DNA of 64,000 bases from an uncultured Tropicimonas sp. GTDB lineage: Bacteria; Pseudomonadota; Alphaproteobacteria; Rhodobacterales; Rhodobacteraceae. Below are positions 52,647 to 61,751 of the stretch, piece after piece. The position numbers and the translations under genes were made by a program. Below the pieces are notes generated by a model, which worked only from the letters and a program-made list of their open reading frames with translations, was not told the DNA's origin and did no database searches. The stretch lies in assembly GCA_947497945.1 (NCBI GenBank), contig CANMIP010000031.1:1-64000 (forward strand), given 5' to 3'. Numbering within the stretch: the first letter of the stretch is position 1; each line of letters starts with the position of its first letter.

Positions 52647-53723
52647 GTGCCCGACCAGCCCCGCCTAGAAATCGAAGACATTTCGCGCCGTTTCGAAGGG
52701 CGCGATGTCGTCAACGGCATCTCGCTGCAGGTGGCCCCGGGACATGTAACCTGCCTGCTCGGTCCCTCGGGCTGCGGTAAATCGACCAGCTTGCGGATTG
52801 TCGCGGGCGTGGACCGGCAGAATTCCGGCCGGATCCTCGTCGGCGGAACGGTGGTCTCGGACGACCAGCAGCACATGCCGCCCGAACGCCGCGGCATCGG
52901 CCTGATGTTCCAGGATTTCGCCCTGTTCCCGCATATGAGCGTGGCCGAGAACGTGGCCTTCGGTCTCGCCGGCGGAACCCGCGCGAATCGAAGCCGGGTG
53001 ATGGACCTGCTCGAAAGGGTCGACCTGCCGCGATTCGCGGATGCCTATCCGCACCAGCTCTCGGGCGGCGAGCAACAGCGGGTGGCGCTGGCGCGCGCAT
53101 TGGCGCCCCGCCCCGCCATCATGCTCATGGACGAGCCCTTCTCCGGCCTTGACAACCGGCTGCGCGACGATATCCGCGACCGCACGCTGGCGCTGCTCAA
53201 GGAGGAGAACACCGCCGTGCTGCTGGTCACGCATGAGCCCGACGAGGCGATGCGCATGGCCGACGAGATCGCGCTGATGCGGGAGGGGCGGATCGTGCAG
53301 CGCGGCGCGCCCTATCACATCTACAACAACCCCGTTGACCGCGCCGCTGCCGGTTTCTTCAGCGATATCAATATCGTGCGCGGCACATCTCGCGGCGCGC
53401 TGACGGAGACGCCCTTTGGCCAGTTCCTCACGCCGGGCCACAAGGATGGCGCCGCCGTGGAGATCGTCATCCGCCCGCAGCATCTTCGCATCGATTTCGA
53501 CCGCCAGGGGCGCGGCCCCAACCCGACCCCGAGCGATGGCGCCGCGGCGCGCGGCATCGTCGAACGGGCCCGGTTCATGGGGCGCGAAAGCCTCGTCGAG
53601 TTCCGCATGGAGTATGACGACTCCCGGCTCAAGGCCACCGTCCCGGCCGTCTTCCTGCCCAAACCCGGAACCCCGCTCTGGCTGACCCTGCGGCGTGATC
53701 GCTGTTTCGTGTTCCCGGCTTGA
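52647..53723 (+). CDS. Iron-type ABC transporter ATP-binding protein (FbpC-like), orphan
   Basis: A 358-residue ATPase. Walker A GPSGCGKST is at residues 39-47, the signature is LSGGEQQRVALARALA, Walker B is IMLMDEPFSGLD, and a C-terminal TOBE-like region includes EIVIRPQHLRI. Residues LFPHMSVAENVAFGL fit the FbpC/PotA group. No permease or binding-protein gene is adjacent, so it must work with components elsewhere or be a relic. The start codon is GTG and the ribosome binding site is weak. Confidence 0.85.
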   Translation: MPDQPRLEIEDISRRFEGRDVVNGISLQVAPGHVTCLLGPSGCGKSTSLRIVAGVDRQNSGRILVGGTVVSDDQQHMPPERRGIGLMFQDFALFPHMSVAENVAFGLAGGTRANRSRVMDLLERVDLPRFADAYPHQLSGGEQQRVALARALAPRPAIMLMDEPFSGLDNRLRDDIRDRTLALLKEENTAVLLVTHEPDEAMRMADEIALMREGRIVQRGAPYHIYNNPVDRAAAGFFSDINIVRGTSRGALTETPFGQFLTPGHKDGAAVEIVIRPQHLRIDFDRQGRGPNPTPSDGAAARGIVERARFMGRESLVEFRMEYDDSRLKATVPAVFLPKPGTPLWLTLRRDRCFVFPA

Positions 53724-53809
53724 GGTCCGGACACTGGACTTGCTCCTGCGAGGTCATATGTGCAGATGCATACGGTCCGCGCTGGACCAGGACCCAACAG
53801 GAGAAGCCG

Positions 53810-54052
53810 ATGAAACGACTCGCCCTAGTCGCCCTCTGTCTGGCCGTTGCCGCGCCGGCAAGCGCCATGTCGAATATGGAACTGTCGGTCCAGAAGGAAC
53901 TTCGCCAACGAGGTTACGCCGAGGACTGCATCGCCAAACTGACGACGAATGATTCAGCACGCATCTTCAGCTGGATGAATGACGGCGAAATGACCGATGG
54001 CTCGAAGAACCGTCGCATCACCGACGAAGCCAACAAGATCTGCCGTCGCTGA
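53810..54052 (+). CDS. Small exported protein of unknown function
   Basis: An 80-residue protein with a signal peptide (RLALVALCLAVAAPASAM) and a short mature part holding ELRQRGYAEDCIAKLTTNDS and DEANKICRR, with two Cys that could form a disulfide. AACAGGAGAAG precedes the ATG. It ends one base before the convergent aminotransferase gene. The family is not recognised; small helical two-Cys proteins of this kind are common in the periplasm. Confidence 0.7.
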   Translation: MKRLALVALCLAVAAPASAMSNMELSVQKELRQRGYAEDCIAKLTTNDSARIFSWMNDGEMTDGSKNRRITDEANKICRR

Positions 54053-55243
54053 TCAGCACGCCGGCAGTTTCACGACTTCTTCCCGGATGATGCGAGCAAT
54101 CATATCGCAATCTTCAGGGCTGAAGGTCAGCGGAAGTCGCAGGTCCAGCAGGCCGGCGAGGATGCGATCCGTGCGCGGCAAGCGCGCGGGGGCGGCGTAG
54201 CGCCAGTGATCGTAGCGCGAGGTGAAGGCAACCGGCTCTTCGCCGCCGAACCATTTCAGCTCCACGCCCCGCGCTGCGCAGCCGGCAACGAATGCCGTCA
54301 TGTCGGCCGCGGTCCGGTCCGGCAGGAGGAACTGGAAGGAGGAGCCGACGGGCAACGCCGCCTCCGGACGCGAGACCAGAGTGACGCCTTCGACGTCGGC
54401 TAACCCCGCCTCTATCCGTGCCAGCCGCTCATTCCAGGCCGCGACTTTCTCCGGCAGGCGCGCGAGCTGCGGGCGCAGGATGGCAGCGCGCAGATTGTCC
54501 ATCCGACCGGAAATATTGGGCGTCTCCATACGCAGCCCCTCGAAGACCCCTGCGGGCGGGCTGGCGAGGTGGCGTTCATAGAGCATGTAGCTGCCCGAGA
54601 GCAGCGTGGCGCGAGCCATGACCTCGGCATCGTCGCTGACGATCAACCCGCCCTCACCCGAATTGAGATGCTTGTAGGTCTGGGTCGAATAGCAGCCGAT
54701 CTTCCCGTGCCGCCCCGATGGCACGCCGCGCCATTCCGCCCCCATCGTGTGGGCGCAATCCTCGATCACCACCAGCCCGGCCGCTTCCGCGATCTCCATC
54801 AGCCGGTCCATGTCGCAGATATGGCCGCGCATATGGCTCAGCAGCAGCACCCGCGCCTCACCGGCCCTCGCGACAAGATCGTCGAGGTCGATGGTCAGCG
54901 CCTCGGTGACTTCGACAAAGACCGGCCGCGCACCGAGCGAGGCAATCGCCCCCGGCACCGGTGCCAGCGTGAAGGCATTGGTCAGGACCGGATCGCCCGG
55001 TTTCACACCGACAGCGCGCAGCGCCGTGGCCAGCGCATACCCCCCCGAGGCAACCGCGAGGCAGTATTTCGCGCCGGTGAAACGGGCGAATTCCTGCTCG
55101 AGCAGCGCGGTCTCGCCCGCCTCGCCCGCAGCCGTGTTGTAGCGGTGCAGGCGCCCGTGGCGCATCACTTCGAGCGCGGCCGCGATGGCCTCCTCGGGGA
55201 TGGGTTCCTGCTGAGTGAAATTGCCGTCGAACCTGTCTGTCAT
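54053..55243 (-). CDS. DegT/DnrJ/EryC1/StrS-family aminotransferase
   Basis: A 396-residue PLP enzyme. The Schiff-base lysine is about Lys191 in TQTYKHLNSGEGG; VIEDCAHTMGAEWRG holds the PLP-ring Asp and GPYGYAL-like sequence (ASGGYALATALRA) is near residue 65. Members transfer amino groups to keto-sugars or act in related sugar and antibiotic chemistry. No other sugar-biosynthesis genes adjoin it, so the pathway is unclear. It is followed on the same strand by no gene, and the HAD phosphatase gene is upstream. Confidence 0.85.
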   Translation of the reverse strand: MTDRFDGNFTQQEPIPEEAIAAALEVMRHGRLHRYNTAAGEAGETALLEQEFARFTGAKYCLAVASGGYALATALRAVGVKPGDPVLTNAFTLAPVPGAIASLGARPVFVEVTEALTIDLDDLVARAGEARVLLLSHMRGHICDMDRLMEIAEAAGLVVIEDCAHTMGAEWRGVPSGRHGKIGCYSTQTYKHLNSGEGGLIVSDDAEVMARATLLSGSYMLYERHLASPPAGVFEGLRMETPNISGRMDNLRAAILRPQLARLPEKVAAWNERLARIEAGLADVEGVTLVSRPEAALPVGSSFQFLLPDRTAADMTAFVAGCAARGVELKWFGGEEPVAFTSRYDHWRYAAPARLPRTDRILAGLLDLRLPLTFSPEDCDMIARIIREEVVKLPAC

Positions 55244-55291
55244 GGGTCCGGTTTGGAACGGCGGCGCAGATGGGTCAAGCCCGCAGATCCC

Positions 55292-55963
55292 TCAGGCCAG
55301 CAGCTTTTCCACCAGAGCGGGCAGCGCTGTGTAATTGTCCAGCAATGCGTCGGGCTCGAGTTCCGCCACGCCCTGCCCGTCCGGACCGAAGGTCACGAGG
55401 ATACAGGGCATCTTCGCGGCCCGGGCGGTTTCCCGGTCGGTCTCCGTGTCGCCAACGAGCAATGCGCGCTCCGGATGCCCGCCGATCCGGGACACCGCCT
55501 CCAGCAGCGGCGCGGCGTGCGGCTTGCGTACCGGCAGCGTATCCGCTCCGATCAGGGTATCGAAGGCCGGGCGGATGCCCAGCCGAACGAGCAGGGTCTC
55601 GGCCAGCCCCTCGGGCTTGTTGGTGCAGATGCCGATTCCGACCCCCGCGTCGCGCAGGGCCTCCACCGCTTCCATCGCGCCCGGGTAGAGCCGCGTATGC
55701 ACGTCGATCGCCGCCTCGTAATTGCCCAGAAGCGGACGGAAACAGCGCTCGACAGCGGCGTCCAGCCTGCCCGCTTCCAGCCCCAGCCGCGAAAACCCCA
55801 GCCGCAACATCGCCCGCCCGCCGCGAAAGGCCGTGCTGGCATCAAGCTGCGGGTCAAGCTGGTCACCATGCCCCTCGGCGCGAAAACAGGCATTGGCCGC
55901 CGCGATCAGGTCGCCGCTGGTATCGGCCAGCGTCCCGTCGAGATCGAAAATCACTGTGCGCAT
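55292..55963 (-). CDS. HAD-family phosphatase (phosphoglycolate phosphatase-like)
   Basis: A 223-residue cytoplasmic HAD hydrolase. Motif I FDLDGTLADTSGDL carries Asp7 and Asp9, motif II CTNKPEGLAE, motif III the Lys in LPVRKPHAAPL, and motif IV LLVGDTETDRETARAA. It matches phosphoglycolate phosphatase or beta-phosphoglucomutase-like enzymes. GGGGGAGCG precedes the ATG at 55963. It lies divergent from glmU, 149 bp away, an order common in Rhodobacteraceae. Confidence 0.85.
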   Translation of the reverse strand: MRTVIFDLDGTLADTSGDLIAAANACFRAEGHGDQLDPQLDASTAFRGGRAMLRLGFSRLGLEAGRLDAAVERCFRPLLGNYEAAIDVHTRLYPGAMEAVEALRDAGVGIGICTNKPEGLAETLLVRLGIRPAFDTLIGADTLPVRKPHAAPLLEAVSRIGGHPERALLVGDTETDRETARAAKMPCILVTFGPDGQGVAELEPDALLDNYTALPALVEKLLA

Positions 55964-56112
55964 CGCGCTCCCCCTGACGCCCCGAGCAGCCCTGTCGGCG
56001 GGCTGTTGCCGAGCCATGTTTCAATCTGACACCGCTTTTGACTCTCCGGCCCCTTGCGGGGCGCTCTGCCTCGCGTATTACGGATGCGAAACGAAGAAAA
56101 GGGGCAGGACCG

Positions 56113-57471
56113 ATGTCAGATTCCAATACCGCGCTCGTCATCCTGGCCGCCGGCCAGGGCACACGGATGAAATCTGACCTGCCGAAAGTCCTGCACGAGG
56201 TCGCCGGAGCGCCACTGCTGCATCACGCCATGTTTTCGGGCGCTTCGCTGGAACCGGCGCACAGCGTGATCGTCGCCGGGTATGGTGCCGAGGCGGTGGA
56301 GGCCGCCGCGCAGGAGCTGGACCCGGATGCGACCACGGTGGTGCAGACCGAGCAGCTGGGCACCGCGCATGCGACCGACCAGGCCCGGGAAGCGCTGGCC
56401 GAGTTCGAGGGCAACGTGATCGTGCTCTATGGCGACACGCCTTTCATCCGCCCAGAGACCCTTGAGGCGATGGTTGCCGCGCGGAAGAAGAACGCCGTCG
56501 TCGTGCTCGGCTTCGAGCCTGCGGATCCGGCCCGCTACGGGCGGCTGGTCATGCAGGGCGAGATGCTGGAGAAAATCGTCGAGTTCAAGGAAGCGACGGA
56601 TGAAGAGCGCGCCATAGCATTCTGTAATTCCGGCGTTATCTGTGCGGATGCGCAGCTCCTGTTTCAACTCATCGCCGCCGTGGGCAACGAGAACGCCTCC
56701 GGCGAGTATTACCTCACCGATATCGTCGGACTGGCCCGCGAACGCGGTCTGCCCGTCACCGCCGTGACCTGCGAGGAAGAGGAAACGATGGGGGTCAATT
56801 CCCGCCTCGACCTCGCCCGTGCCGAAGCCGCCTACCAGGCGCGCCGCCGCATGGACGCCTTGGTCGAGGGCGTCACCATGCAGGCCCCCGAAACCGTCTT
56901 CTTCAGCTTCGACACGGTGATCGGCCGCGATGCGGAGCTGGAACCGAATATCGTCTTCGGCCCGGGAGTGACCATCGAGACAGGCGCCCGCATCCGCGCC
57001 TTTTCGCATCTGGAAGGCTGCCATGTCTCGCGCGGCGCGATTGTCGGGCCCTATGCCCGGCTGCGCCCCGGCGCCGAGCTGGCCGAGGACACGCATATCG
57101 GCAATTTCGTCGAGATCAAGAATGCCCAGATCGCCGAGGGCGCCAAGGTGAACCACCTTTCCTATATCGGCGACGCCTCCGTCGGGGCCGCCACCAATAT
57201 CGGCGCCGGCACCATCACCTGCAATTATGACGGTGTTTTCAAGCATCGCACCGAAATCGGGGCCCGCGCCTTTATCGGCTCGGACACGATGCTGATCGCG
57301 CCGGTGAAGATCGGTGACGACGCCATGACCGCAACCGGCGCGGTCGTGACCACGGATGTGCCCGCCGGCGCGCTGGCCGTCGCCCGCGCCAAGCAGGTCA
57401 ACAAGCCCGGATTTGCCATTCGTTTCATGGAGCGCCTGCGCGCGCTCAAGCTTAAAAAATCACAGGAATAG
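56113..57471 (+). CDS. glmU: Bifunctional UDP-GlcNAc pyrophosphorylase / glucosamine-1-P acetyltransferase
   Basis: A 452-residue enzyme. The N-terminal nucleotidyltransferase opens with LVILAAGQGTRMKSDLPKVL. The C-terminal left-handed beta-helix acetyltransferase starts near residue 245 and includes CHVSRGAIVGPYARLRPGAE, KVNHLSYIGDASVGAATNIG and NYDGVFKHRTEIGARAFIGS. It makes UDP-GlcNAc for peptidoglycan and lipid A. The ATG at 56113 follows GGGGCAGGA. It is four bases upstream of glmS, so the two genes of the hexosamine pathway are co-transcribed. Confidence 0.95.
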   Translation: MSDSNTALVILAAGQGTRMKSDLPKVLHEVAGAPLLHHAMFSGASLEPAHSVIVAGYGAEAVEAAAQELDPDATTVVQTEQLGTAHATDQAREALAEFEGNVIVLYGDTPFIRPETLEAMVAARKKNAVVVLGFEPADPARYGRLVMQGEMLEKIVEFKEATDEERAIAFCNSGVICADAQLLFQLIAAVGNENASGEYYLTDIVGLARERGLPVTAVTCEEEETMGVNSRLDLARAEAAYQARRRMDALVEGVTMQAPETVFFSFDTVIGRDAELEPNIVFGPGVTIETGARIRAFSHLEGCHVSRGAIVGPYARLRPGAELAEDTHIGNFVEIKNAQIAEGAKVNHLSYIGDASVGAATNIGAGTITCNYDGVFKHRTEIGARAFIGSDTMLIAPVKIGDDAMTATGAVVTTDVPAGALAVARAKQVNKPGFAIRFMERLRALKLKKSQE

Positions 57472-57475
57472 AGAC

Positions 57476-59293
57476 ATGTGCGGAATTGTTGGAGTTCTTG
57501 GAAATCACGAGGCGGCCCCGCTGCTGGTCGAAGCGCTCAAGCGGCTGGAATATCGCGGCTACGACTCGGCCGGAATTGCAACGGTGAACGCGGGCGTGCT
57601 CGACCGCCGACGCGCTGTCGGCAAGCTCGTCTCGCTTTCGGACCTGCTGGTCCACGAGCCGCTGGCCGGCCGCTCCGGGATCGGCCACACCCGCTGGGCC
57701 ACCCATGGCGCGCCCAATGTCACCAATGCCCATCCGCATCGCGCCGGCCCGGTCGCCGTCGTCCATAACGGGATAATCGAGAATTTCCGCGAGCTGCGCG
57801 AGGAACTGGCCGCCAAGGGCCTGCATTTCGAGACCGAGACCGACACCGAGACAATCGCCATGCTGGTGCAATCCTGTCTCGATGAAGGTCTTTCCCATCG
57901 CGATGCCGCCGCCAAGGCCATCGCCCGGCTCGACGGCGCCTTCGCGCTGGCGCTGCTTTTCGATGGCGAGGACGACCTGATGATCGTTGCCCGCAAGGGG
58001 TCGCCGCTGGCCATCGGTCATGGCGAGGGCGAGGTCTTTGTCGGCTCCGACGCCATCGCGCTTTCGCCCATGACCGACCGGATCACCTATCTCGAAGAAG
58101 GCGACTGGGCCTATCTGACCCGCTCCACCATCGAGACCCGCGACGCTTCCGGCGCGCTGGTCAACCGCCCCGTCGAAACGGTCAATGTCGACATGGCGCA
58201 GGTCGACAAGGGCAGGCATCGCCACTTCATGGCCAAGGAGATCGCCGAGCAGCCCACCGTCCTGGGCGACGCATTGGCGCATTACCTGCGCGGCGACGGA
58301 ATCGAGCTGCCCGAACCGGGACTGGATCTCTCCGGCTTCGACAGGGTTGTCATGGTCGCCTGCGGCACGGCCTATTATGCCTGCGCGGTTGCGAAATACT
58401 GGTTCGAACAGCTCGCCGGCGTGAATGTCGAGGTCGATATCGCCTCCGAGTTCCGCTACCGCGAGCCGCCAATCGGCGACCGGACGCTGGCGCTCTTCGT
58501 CTCGCAATCGGGCGAGACCGCCGACACGCTGGCCGCGCTGCGCTATTGCTCCGGCAAGGCGAAGAAGATCGTCTCCGTGGTCAATGTGACCGGAAGCTCG
58601 ATTGCCCGCGAGAGCGACCTGGTATTGCCGATCCGCGCCGGCACCGAGATCGGCGTCGCCTCGACCAAGGCCTTCACCTGCCAGCTCACCGTGCTCTTCC
58701 TGCTGGCGTTGAAGACCGCCGCAGATCGCGGCCATCTCGATCCCGACGAGATCGAGACCCGGCTCGAGGAATTGCGCCGCATTCCGGGGCTGATGAATTT
58801 CGCCCTTGCGCAATCTGTCGAGGTCGCCGCGGTGTCCAAATCGGTCGCAGAAGCCCGGGACGTGCTCTTTCTCGGCCGCGGGTCGATGTTCCCGCTCGCG
58901 ATGGAAGGGGCGTTAAAACTAAAAGAAATCAGCTACATACATGCTGAAGGTTATGCATCGGGTGAACTGAAGCACGGCCCCATCGCGCTGGTCGACCAGA
59001 CCGTGCCCGTGATCGTCTTCGCCCCCACCGACGCGCTCTTCGACAAGACCGTCTCCAACATGCAGGAAGTGATGGCGCGCGGCGGCAAGGTGCTGCTGGT
59101 CACCGATCCCGCCGGCGCCCGCATGGCCGCCGATGGCTGCTGGAAGACCTTGGTGATGCCGGAGGTCCCCCCCGTCCTTGCGCCGATCCTCTACGCCCTG
59201 CCCGCCCAGTTGCTGGCCTATCACGCCGCGATTGCCAAGGGCACGGATGTGGACCAGCCTCGCAACCTCGCCAAGTCGGTCACCGTTGAGTAA
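57476..59293 (+). CDS. glmS: Glutamine-fructose-6-phosphate transaminase (isomerizing)
   Basis: A 605-residue enzyme. The N-terminal glutamine amidotransferase domain has catalytic Cys2 (MCGIVGVLGN), LEYRGYDSAGIA, HTRWATHG and HNGIIEN. Two SIS domains follow, with VACGTAYYACAVAKYWFEQL, SQSGETADTLAALRYC and the C-terminal YASGELKHGPIALVD. It forms glucosamine-6-P, first step to UDP-GlcNAc. The stop overlaps a TTG start of the AlkD-like gene by eight bases. Confidence 0.95.
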   Translation: MCGIVGVLGNHEAAPLLVEALKRLEYRGYDSAGIATVNAGVLDRRRAVGKLVSLSDLLVHEPLAGRSGIGHTRWATHGAPNVTNAHPHRAGPVAVVHNGIIENFRELREELAAKGLHFETETDTETIAMLVQSCLDEGLSHRDAAAKAIARLDGAFALALLFDGEDDLMIVARKGSPLAIGHGEGEVFVGSDAIALSPMTDRITYLEEGDWAYLTRSTIETRDASGALVNRPVETVNVDMAQVDKGRHRHFMAKEIAEQPTVLGDALAHYLRGDGIELPEPGLDLSGFDRVVMVACGTAYYACAVAKYWFEQLAGVNVEVDIASEFRYREPPIGDRTLALFVSQSGETADTLAALRYCSGKAKKIVSVVNVTGSSIARESDLVLPIRAGTEIGVASTKAFTCQLTVLFLLALKTAADRGHLDPDEIETRLEELRRIPGLMNFALAQSVEVAAVSKSVAEARDVLFLGRGSMFPLAMEGALKLKEISYIHAEGYASGELKHGPIALVDQTVPVIVFAPTDALFDKTVSNMQEVMARGGKVLLVTDPAGARMAADGCWKTLVMPEVPPVLAPILYALPAQLLAYHAAIAKGTDVDQPRNLAKSVTVE

Positions 59294-60011
59294 TCCCGCG
59301 CCCCTGACCGCGGCGGACGCGCTCGAAAGCCTGTCCCGCGCCGCAAAGCCGCAGAAGGCCGCCGAAATGGCGGCCTATCACAAGGTCGACCGCCCCTATC
59401 TGGGCGTCGCCAATCCCGAGATCGACGGAATGACCCGTGACTGGCGGCGCGCGCTCTCCTTGCCCGACCGCCTGGCGTTGGCGGAGGGGCTCTGGGACAG
59501 CAATGTCCACGAGGGGCGCATCGCTGCCGCCAAGCTGCTGACCCAGGCGCGGATTCGGCCCGATGACAGCGATGCCTGGGCCCTGATCTGCCGCTGGGTG
59601 CCGGAATTCGACGCCTGGGCGATCGCCGATCACGCCTCGATCGCCGGGCAGAAACGTCTCGTCTGGCAGCCCGAACGGCTGGAGGATGTCGAAGCCTGGA
59701 CCCGGTCCGAGCATATGTGGAGCCGGCGCGCGGCGCTGGTCATGACCCTGCCCTGGACCAAGCTGCGCAACCCGAAGCCCGAAGAGATCGAGGCCCGCGA
59801 GCGCATCCTGGGCTGGGCGGCCGGCTATGTCTCCGATCCGGACTGGTTCATCCAAAAAGCGGTGGCCTGGTGGCTTCGCGAGCTTTCGCGCCACGCACCG
59901 GATCGCAGCCGGCAGTTTCTCGACGACCACGGGAGCCAGATGAAAGCCTTTGCCCGTCGCGAGGCCAGCCGCCACCTGCCGCCCGGCGCCGACAAAGGTC
60001 ATCACCGTTAA
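59286..60011 (+). CDS. AlkD-like DNA alkylation repair protein (HEAT-repeat)
   Basis: A cytoplasmic protein of about 241 residues. AEMAAYHKVDRPYLGVANPE is the usual AlkD-type opening, followed by helical repeats with DVEAWTRSEHMWSRRAALVM and FIQKAVAWWLRELSRHAPD. Family members remove bulky or cationic alkyl bases from DNA. The start is inferred as TTG at 59286, overlapping the glmS stop, because the coding-like sequence begins there and no ATG fits. No ribosome binding site is clear, so translation is probably coupled. Confidence 0.8.
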   Translation: MSNPAPLTAADALESLSRAAKPQKAAEMAAYHKVDRPYLGVANPEIDGMTRDWRRALSLPDRLALAEGLWDSNVHEGRIAAAKLLTQARIRPDDSDAWALICRWVPEFDAWAIADHASIAGQKRLVWQPERLEDVEAWTRSEHMWSRRAALVMTLPWTKLRNPKPEEIEARERILGWAAGYVSDPDWFIQKAVAWWLRELSRHAPDRSRQFLDDHGSQMKAFARREASRHLPPGADKGHHR

Positions 60012-60016
60012 CCATT
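60009..60016 (+). promoter_or_regulatory. Possible CtrA half-site TTAACCAT
   Basis: TTAACCAT overlaps the stop of the AlkD-like gene and lies about 72 bases before the RTX-protein start. It matches the half-site bound by CtrA in alphaproteobacteria, and TTGACG about 16 bases downstream could be part of a promoter. One short motif is weak evidence. Confidence 0.35.
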
Positions 60017-60087
60017 ACATATTGATTTACTTGACGTTTTAGACATGTCCGATCAATCTCTCAGAAGTCTGATTGGATGGATGTGCT

Positions 60088-61287
60088 GTGGGTTTCTTGC
60101 TCGCCCTGTTGAGTTGCTCTTTTTCGATCGGAGCCGTGATGGTCCTCGAAAACAACGAGGACGACACCGAGGAAGACACGATTCCCGATGAGAGCGAAGA
60201 CCTCCAGAACCTCGACGCGGATCAGGACGCGGAGGCGGAGGACAACAGTCCGGATACCTCCCTCCTGTCCCTCGATGACAGTCCCACCGATGAGCATGAT
60301 GTCCTGGAGGAGGAGTCCCAAAACCCATTTCCGACCCCCGCCCATATCGACGACACCGAGATTGACGCCCTGGCGGATGACAGCCCCGACAATCTCCCGC
60401 TGTCCGACGCGCCGCTGGAGGGTCCCGCCGGCCTGAGCGAAGAGGCGCTGGCGAAGTTGGGCTACAATATCTCGACGCCGAACGAGGCCTGCTCCGGACG
60501 GATCGAGCACGCCTCCGAGGCCGATGGCGAGCAGCTCACCGGCTGGCGCGGCGACGACGACCTCTTTGGCGCGGCGGGCGATGACGTGATCGACGGCTTT
60601 GGCGGCGCCGATTTCATCGATGGCGGCGCGGGCGACGACATTCTCATGGGCGATGCCGGCAACGACATCCTGCTGGGCGGCGACGGCGATGACACGCTCC
60701 ATGGCGGCGAGGGCCAGGATATCCTCGACGGGGGCGATGGCGATGACGACCTGCGCGGCAACACCAATATCGGGATCGAACAGCTTTACCCGGCCTGGTC
60801 TTCCGCCTACGTCACCTATGATGGCGAGGTGAGCGACAGTTACTTCGAGATGCTGGACCTGCTCGAATCCAAGGCCTTCGAGGAAGCGGATTTCAGCAGC
60901 GACATCCTCTATGGCGGCGCGGGGGAGGACATGCTCGTGGCCGGGATCGGCGATGTCATGACCGGCGGCGACGGCAGTGACGATTTCATTCTCGGGCCGT
61001 GGCTCGCTGACGCTTCAGAAGCAGATCTGTCGGCCGAACCGGCCCTGATCACGGATTTCGATCCCGAAGAAGACTCGCTTGTCATCGTACACGACGCGGA
61101 AACGGAAGCCGCGCCCGACGATATCTCCGTGGTACTGACAGAGGATGGTGACAGCCTCGTGAAGCAAGGCGATACCGTGCTCGCCCGGGTTGCCGGCGTG
61201 CAGATCACGGAGGCGGATGTCGTCGTGGCGGAATATGGCGACTATTTCACCGATTTCGTTCAAGCGGATCACGCGATCGCGCGCTAG
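60088..61287 (+). CDS. Acidic RTX-type calcium-binding repeat protein
   Basis: A protein of about 399 residues. A hydrophobic N-terminus (MGFLLALLSCSFSIGAVMV) is followed by a strongly acidic region (residues about 25-85), then six or more RTX nonapeptides near 150-215 such as GDDVIDGFGGADFIDGGAG and GGDGDDTLHGGEG. Two further ones are GGAGEDMLVAG and GGDGSDDFILG. The C-terminus is acidic. Type-I secretion or surface display is expected, but no transporter gene is nearby. The start is uncertain: GTG at 60088 or TTG at 60073. Confidence 0.8.
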   Translation: MGFLLALLSCSFSIGAVMVLENNEDDTEEDTIPDESEDLQNLDADQDAEAEDNSPDTSLLSLDDSPTDEHDVLEEESQNPFPTPAHIDDTEIDALADDSPDNLPLSDAPLEGPAGLSEEALAKLGYNISTPNEACSGRIEHASEADGEQLTGWRGDDDLFGAAGDDVIDGFGGADFIDGGAGDDILMGDAGNDILLGGDGDDTLHGGEGQDILDGGDGDDDLRGNTNIGIEQLYPAWSSAYVTYDGEVSDSYFEMLDLLESKAFEEADFSSDILYGGAGEDMLVAGIGDVMTGGDGSDDFILGPWLADASEADLSAEPALITDFDPEEDSLVIVHDAETEAAPDDISVVLTEDGDSLVKQGDTVLARVAGVQITEADVVVAEYGDYFTDFVQADHAIAR

Positions 61288-61428
61288 CGTTCCGCACCAA
61301 AACACTCCGCCATAGGCGCGAAGCCGCAAGATCCGGATGTCCCGCGCCCACCAGGAACGGCGTCTTCTGTCCCCCCCGGTTCCAGCACAACGCCCCGGTC
61401 ACGAAACCCGGCCGGCGCGGCGCGCCTC

Positions 61429-61638
61429 CTATTCGGAAGGGTCGCTCGGCGCCAGGTCGTCGGGCCCGACGCGATCGGCTAGATCGATCAGCGAGGCAAG
61501 GATCTCCCGTTCGCGCGGTTCAAGCCGCTTCGACGCGCAGAGCGTCTCCATTTCCGGCCGCAACGCGCTCCAACGCTGGAAAAAATCGAACAGGTCTTCG
61601 ATCGGAACCATTTTCTGTCTCTCGTTCGTCATCGACAC
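61429..61638 (-). CDS. Small cytoplasmic protein of unknown function
   Basis: A 69-residue ORF starting at GTG (61638) with AAGGA five bases upstream; ATG 61632 is an alternative. It is helical and charged: VPIEDLFDFFQRWSALRPEM, then LEPREREILASLIDLADRVG. I do not recognise the family. It is divergent from the second SARP-type regulator, so the promoters and the repeats between them are shared. Confidence 0.55.
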   Translation of the reverse strand: MSMTNERQKMVPIEDLFDFFQRWSALRPEMETLCASKRLEPREREILASLIDLADRVGPDDLAPSDPSE

Positions 61639-61687
61639 TCATATCCTTGGCAGGACTTGAACCTATTGCGGGAATCGCGGCGGCGGC

Positions 61688-61706
61688 GCGTGAAAAAAGC
61701 GTGAAA
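61688..61706. promoter_or_regulatory. Two GCGTGAAA direct repeats spaced 11 bp, possible SARP-type site
   Basis: GCGTGAAA occurs at 61688-61695 and 61699-61706, exactly 11 bp apart, one helical turn, in the divergent region before the second SARP-type gene. A related GCCTGAAA lies at 61716-61723. SARP-type activators bind direct repeats with this spacing, so autoregulation is inferred. Confidence 0.45.
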
Positions 61707-61751
61707 CGCTTTGTCGCCTGAAATGTCCCGTTTAGAAAAAGCCCGTTGGCC

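Noticed and set aside
57472-57475. glmS ribozyme upstream of glmS
   Set aside because: The gap to glmU is only four bases. The ribozyme is known from Gram-positive bacteria and there is no room for it here.
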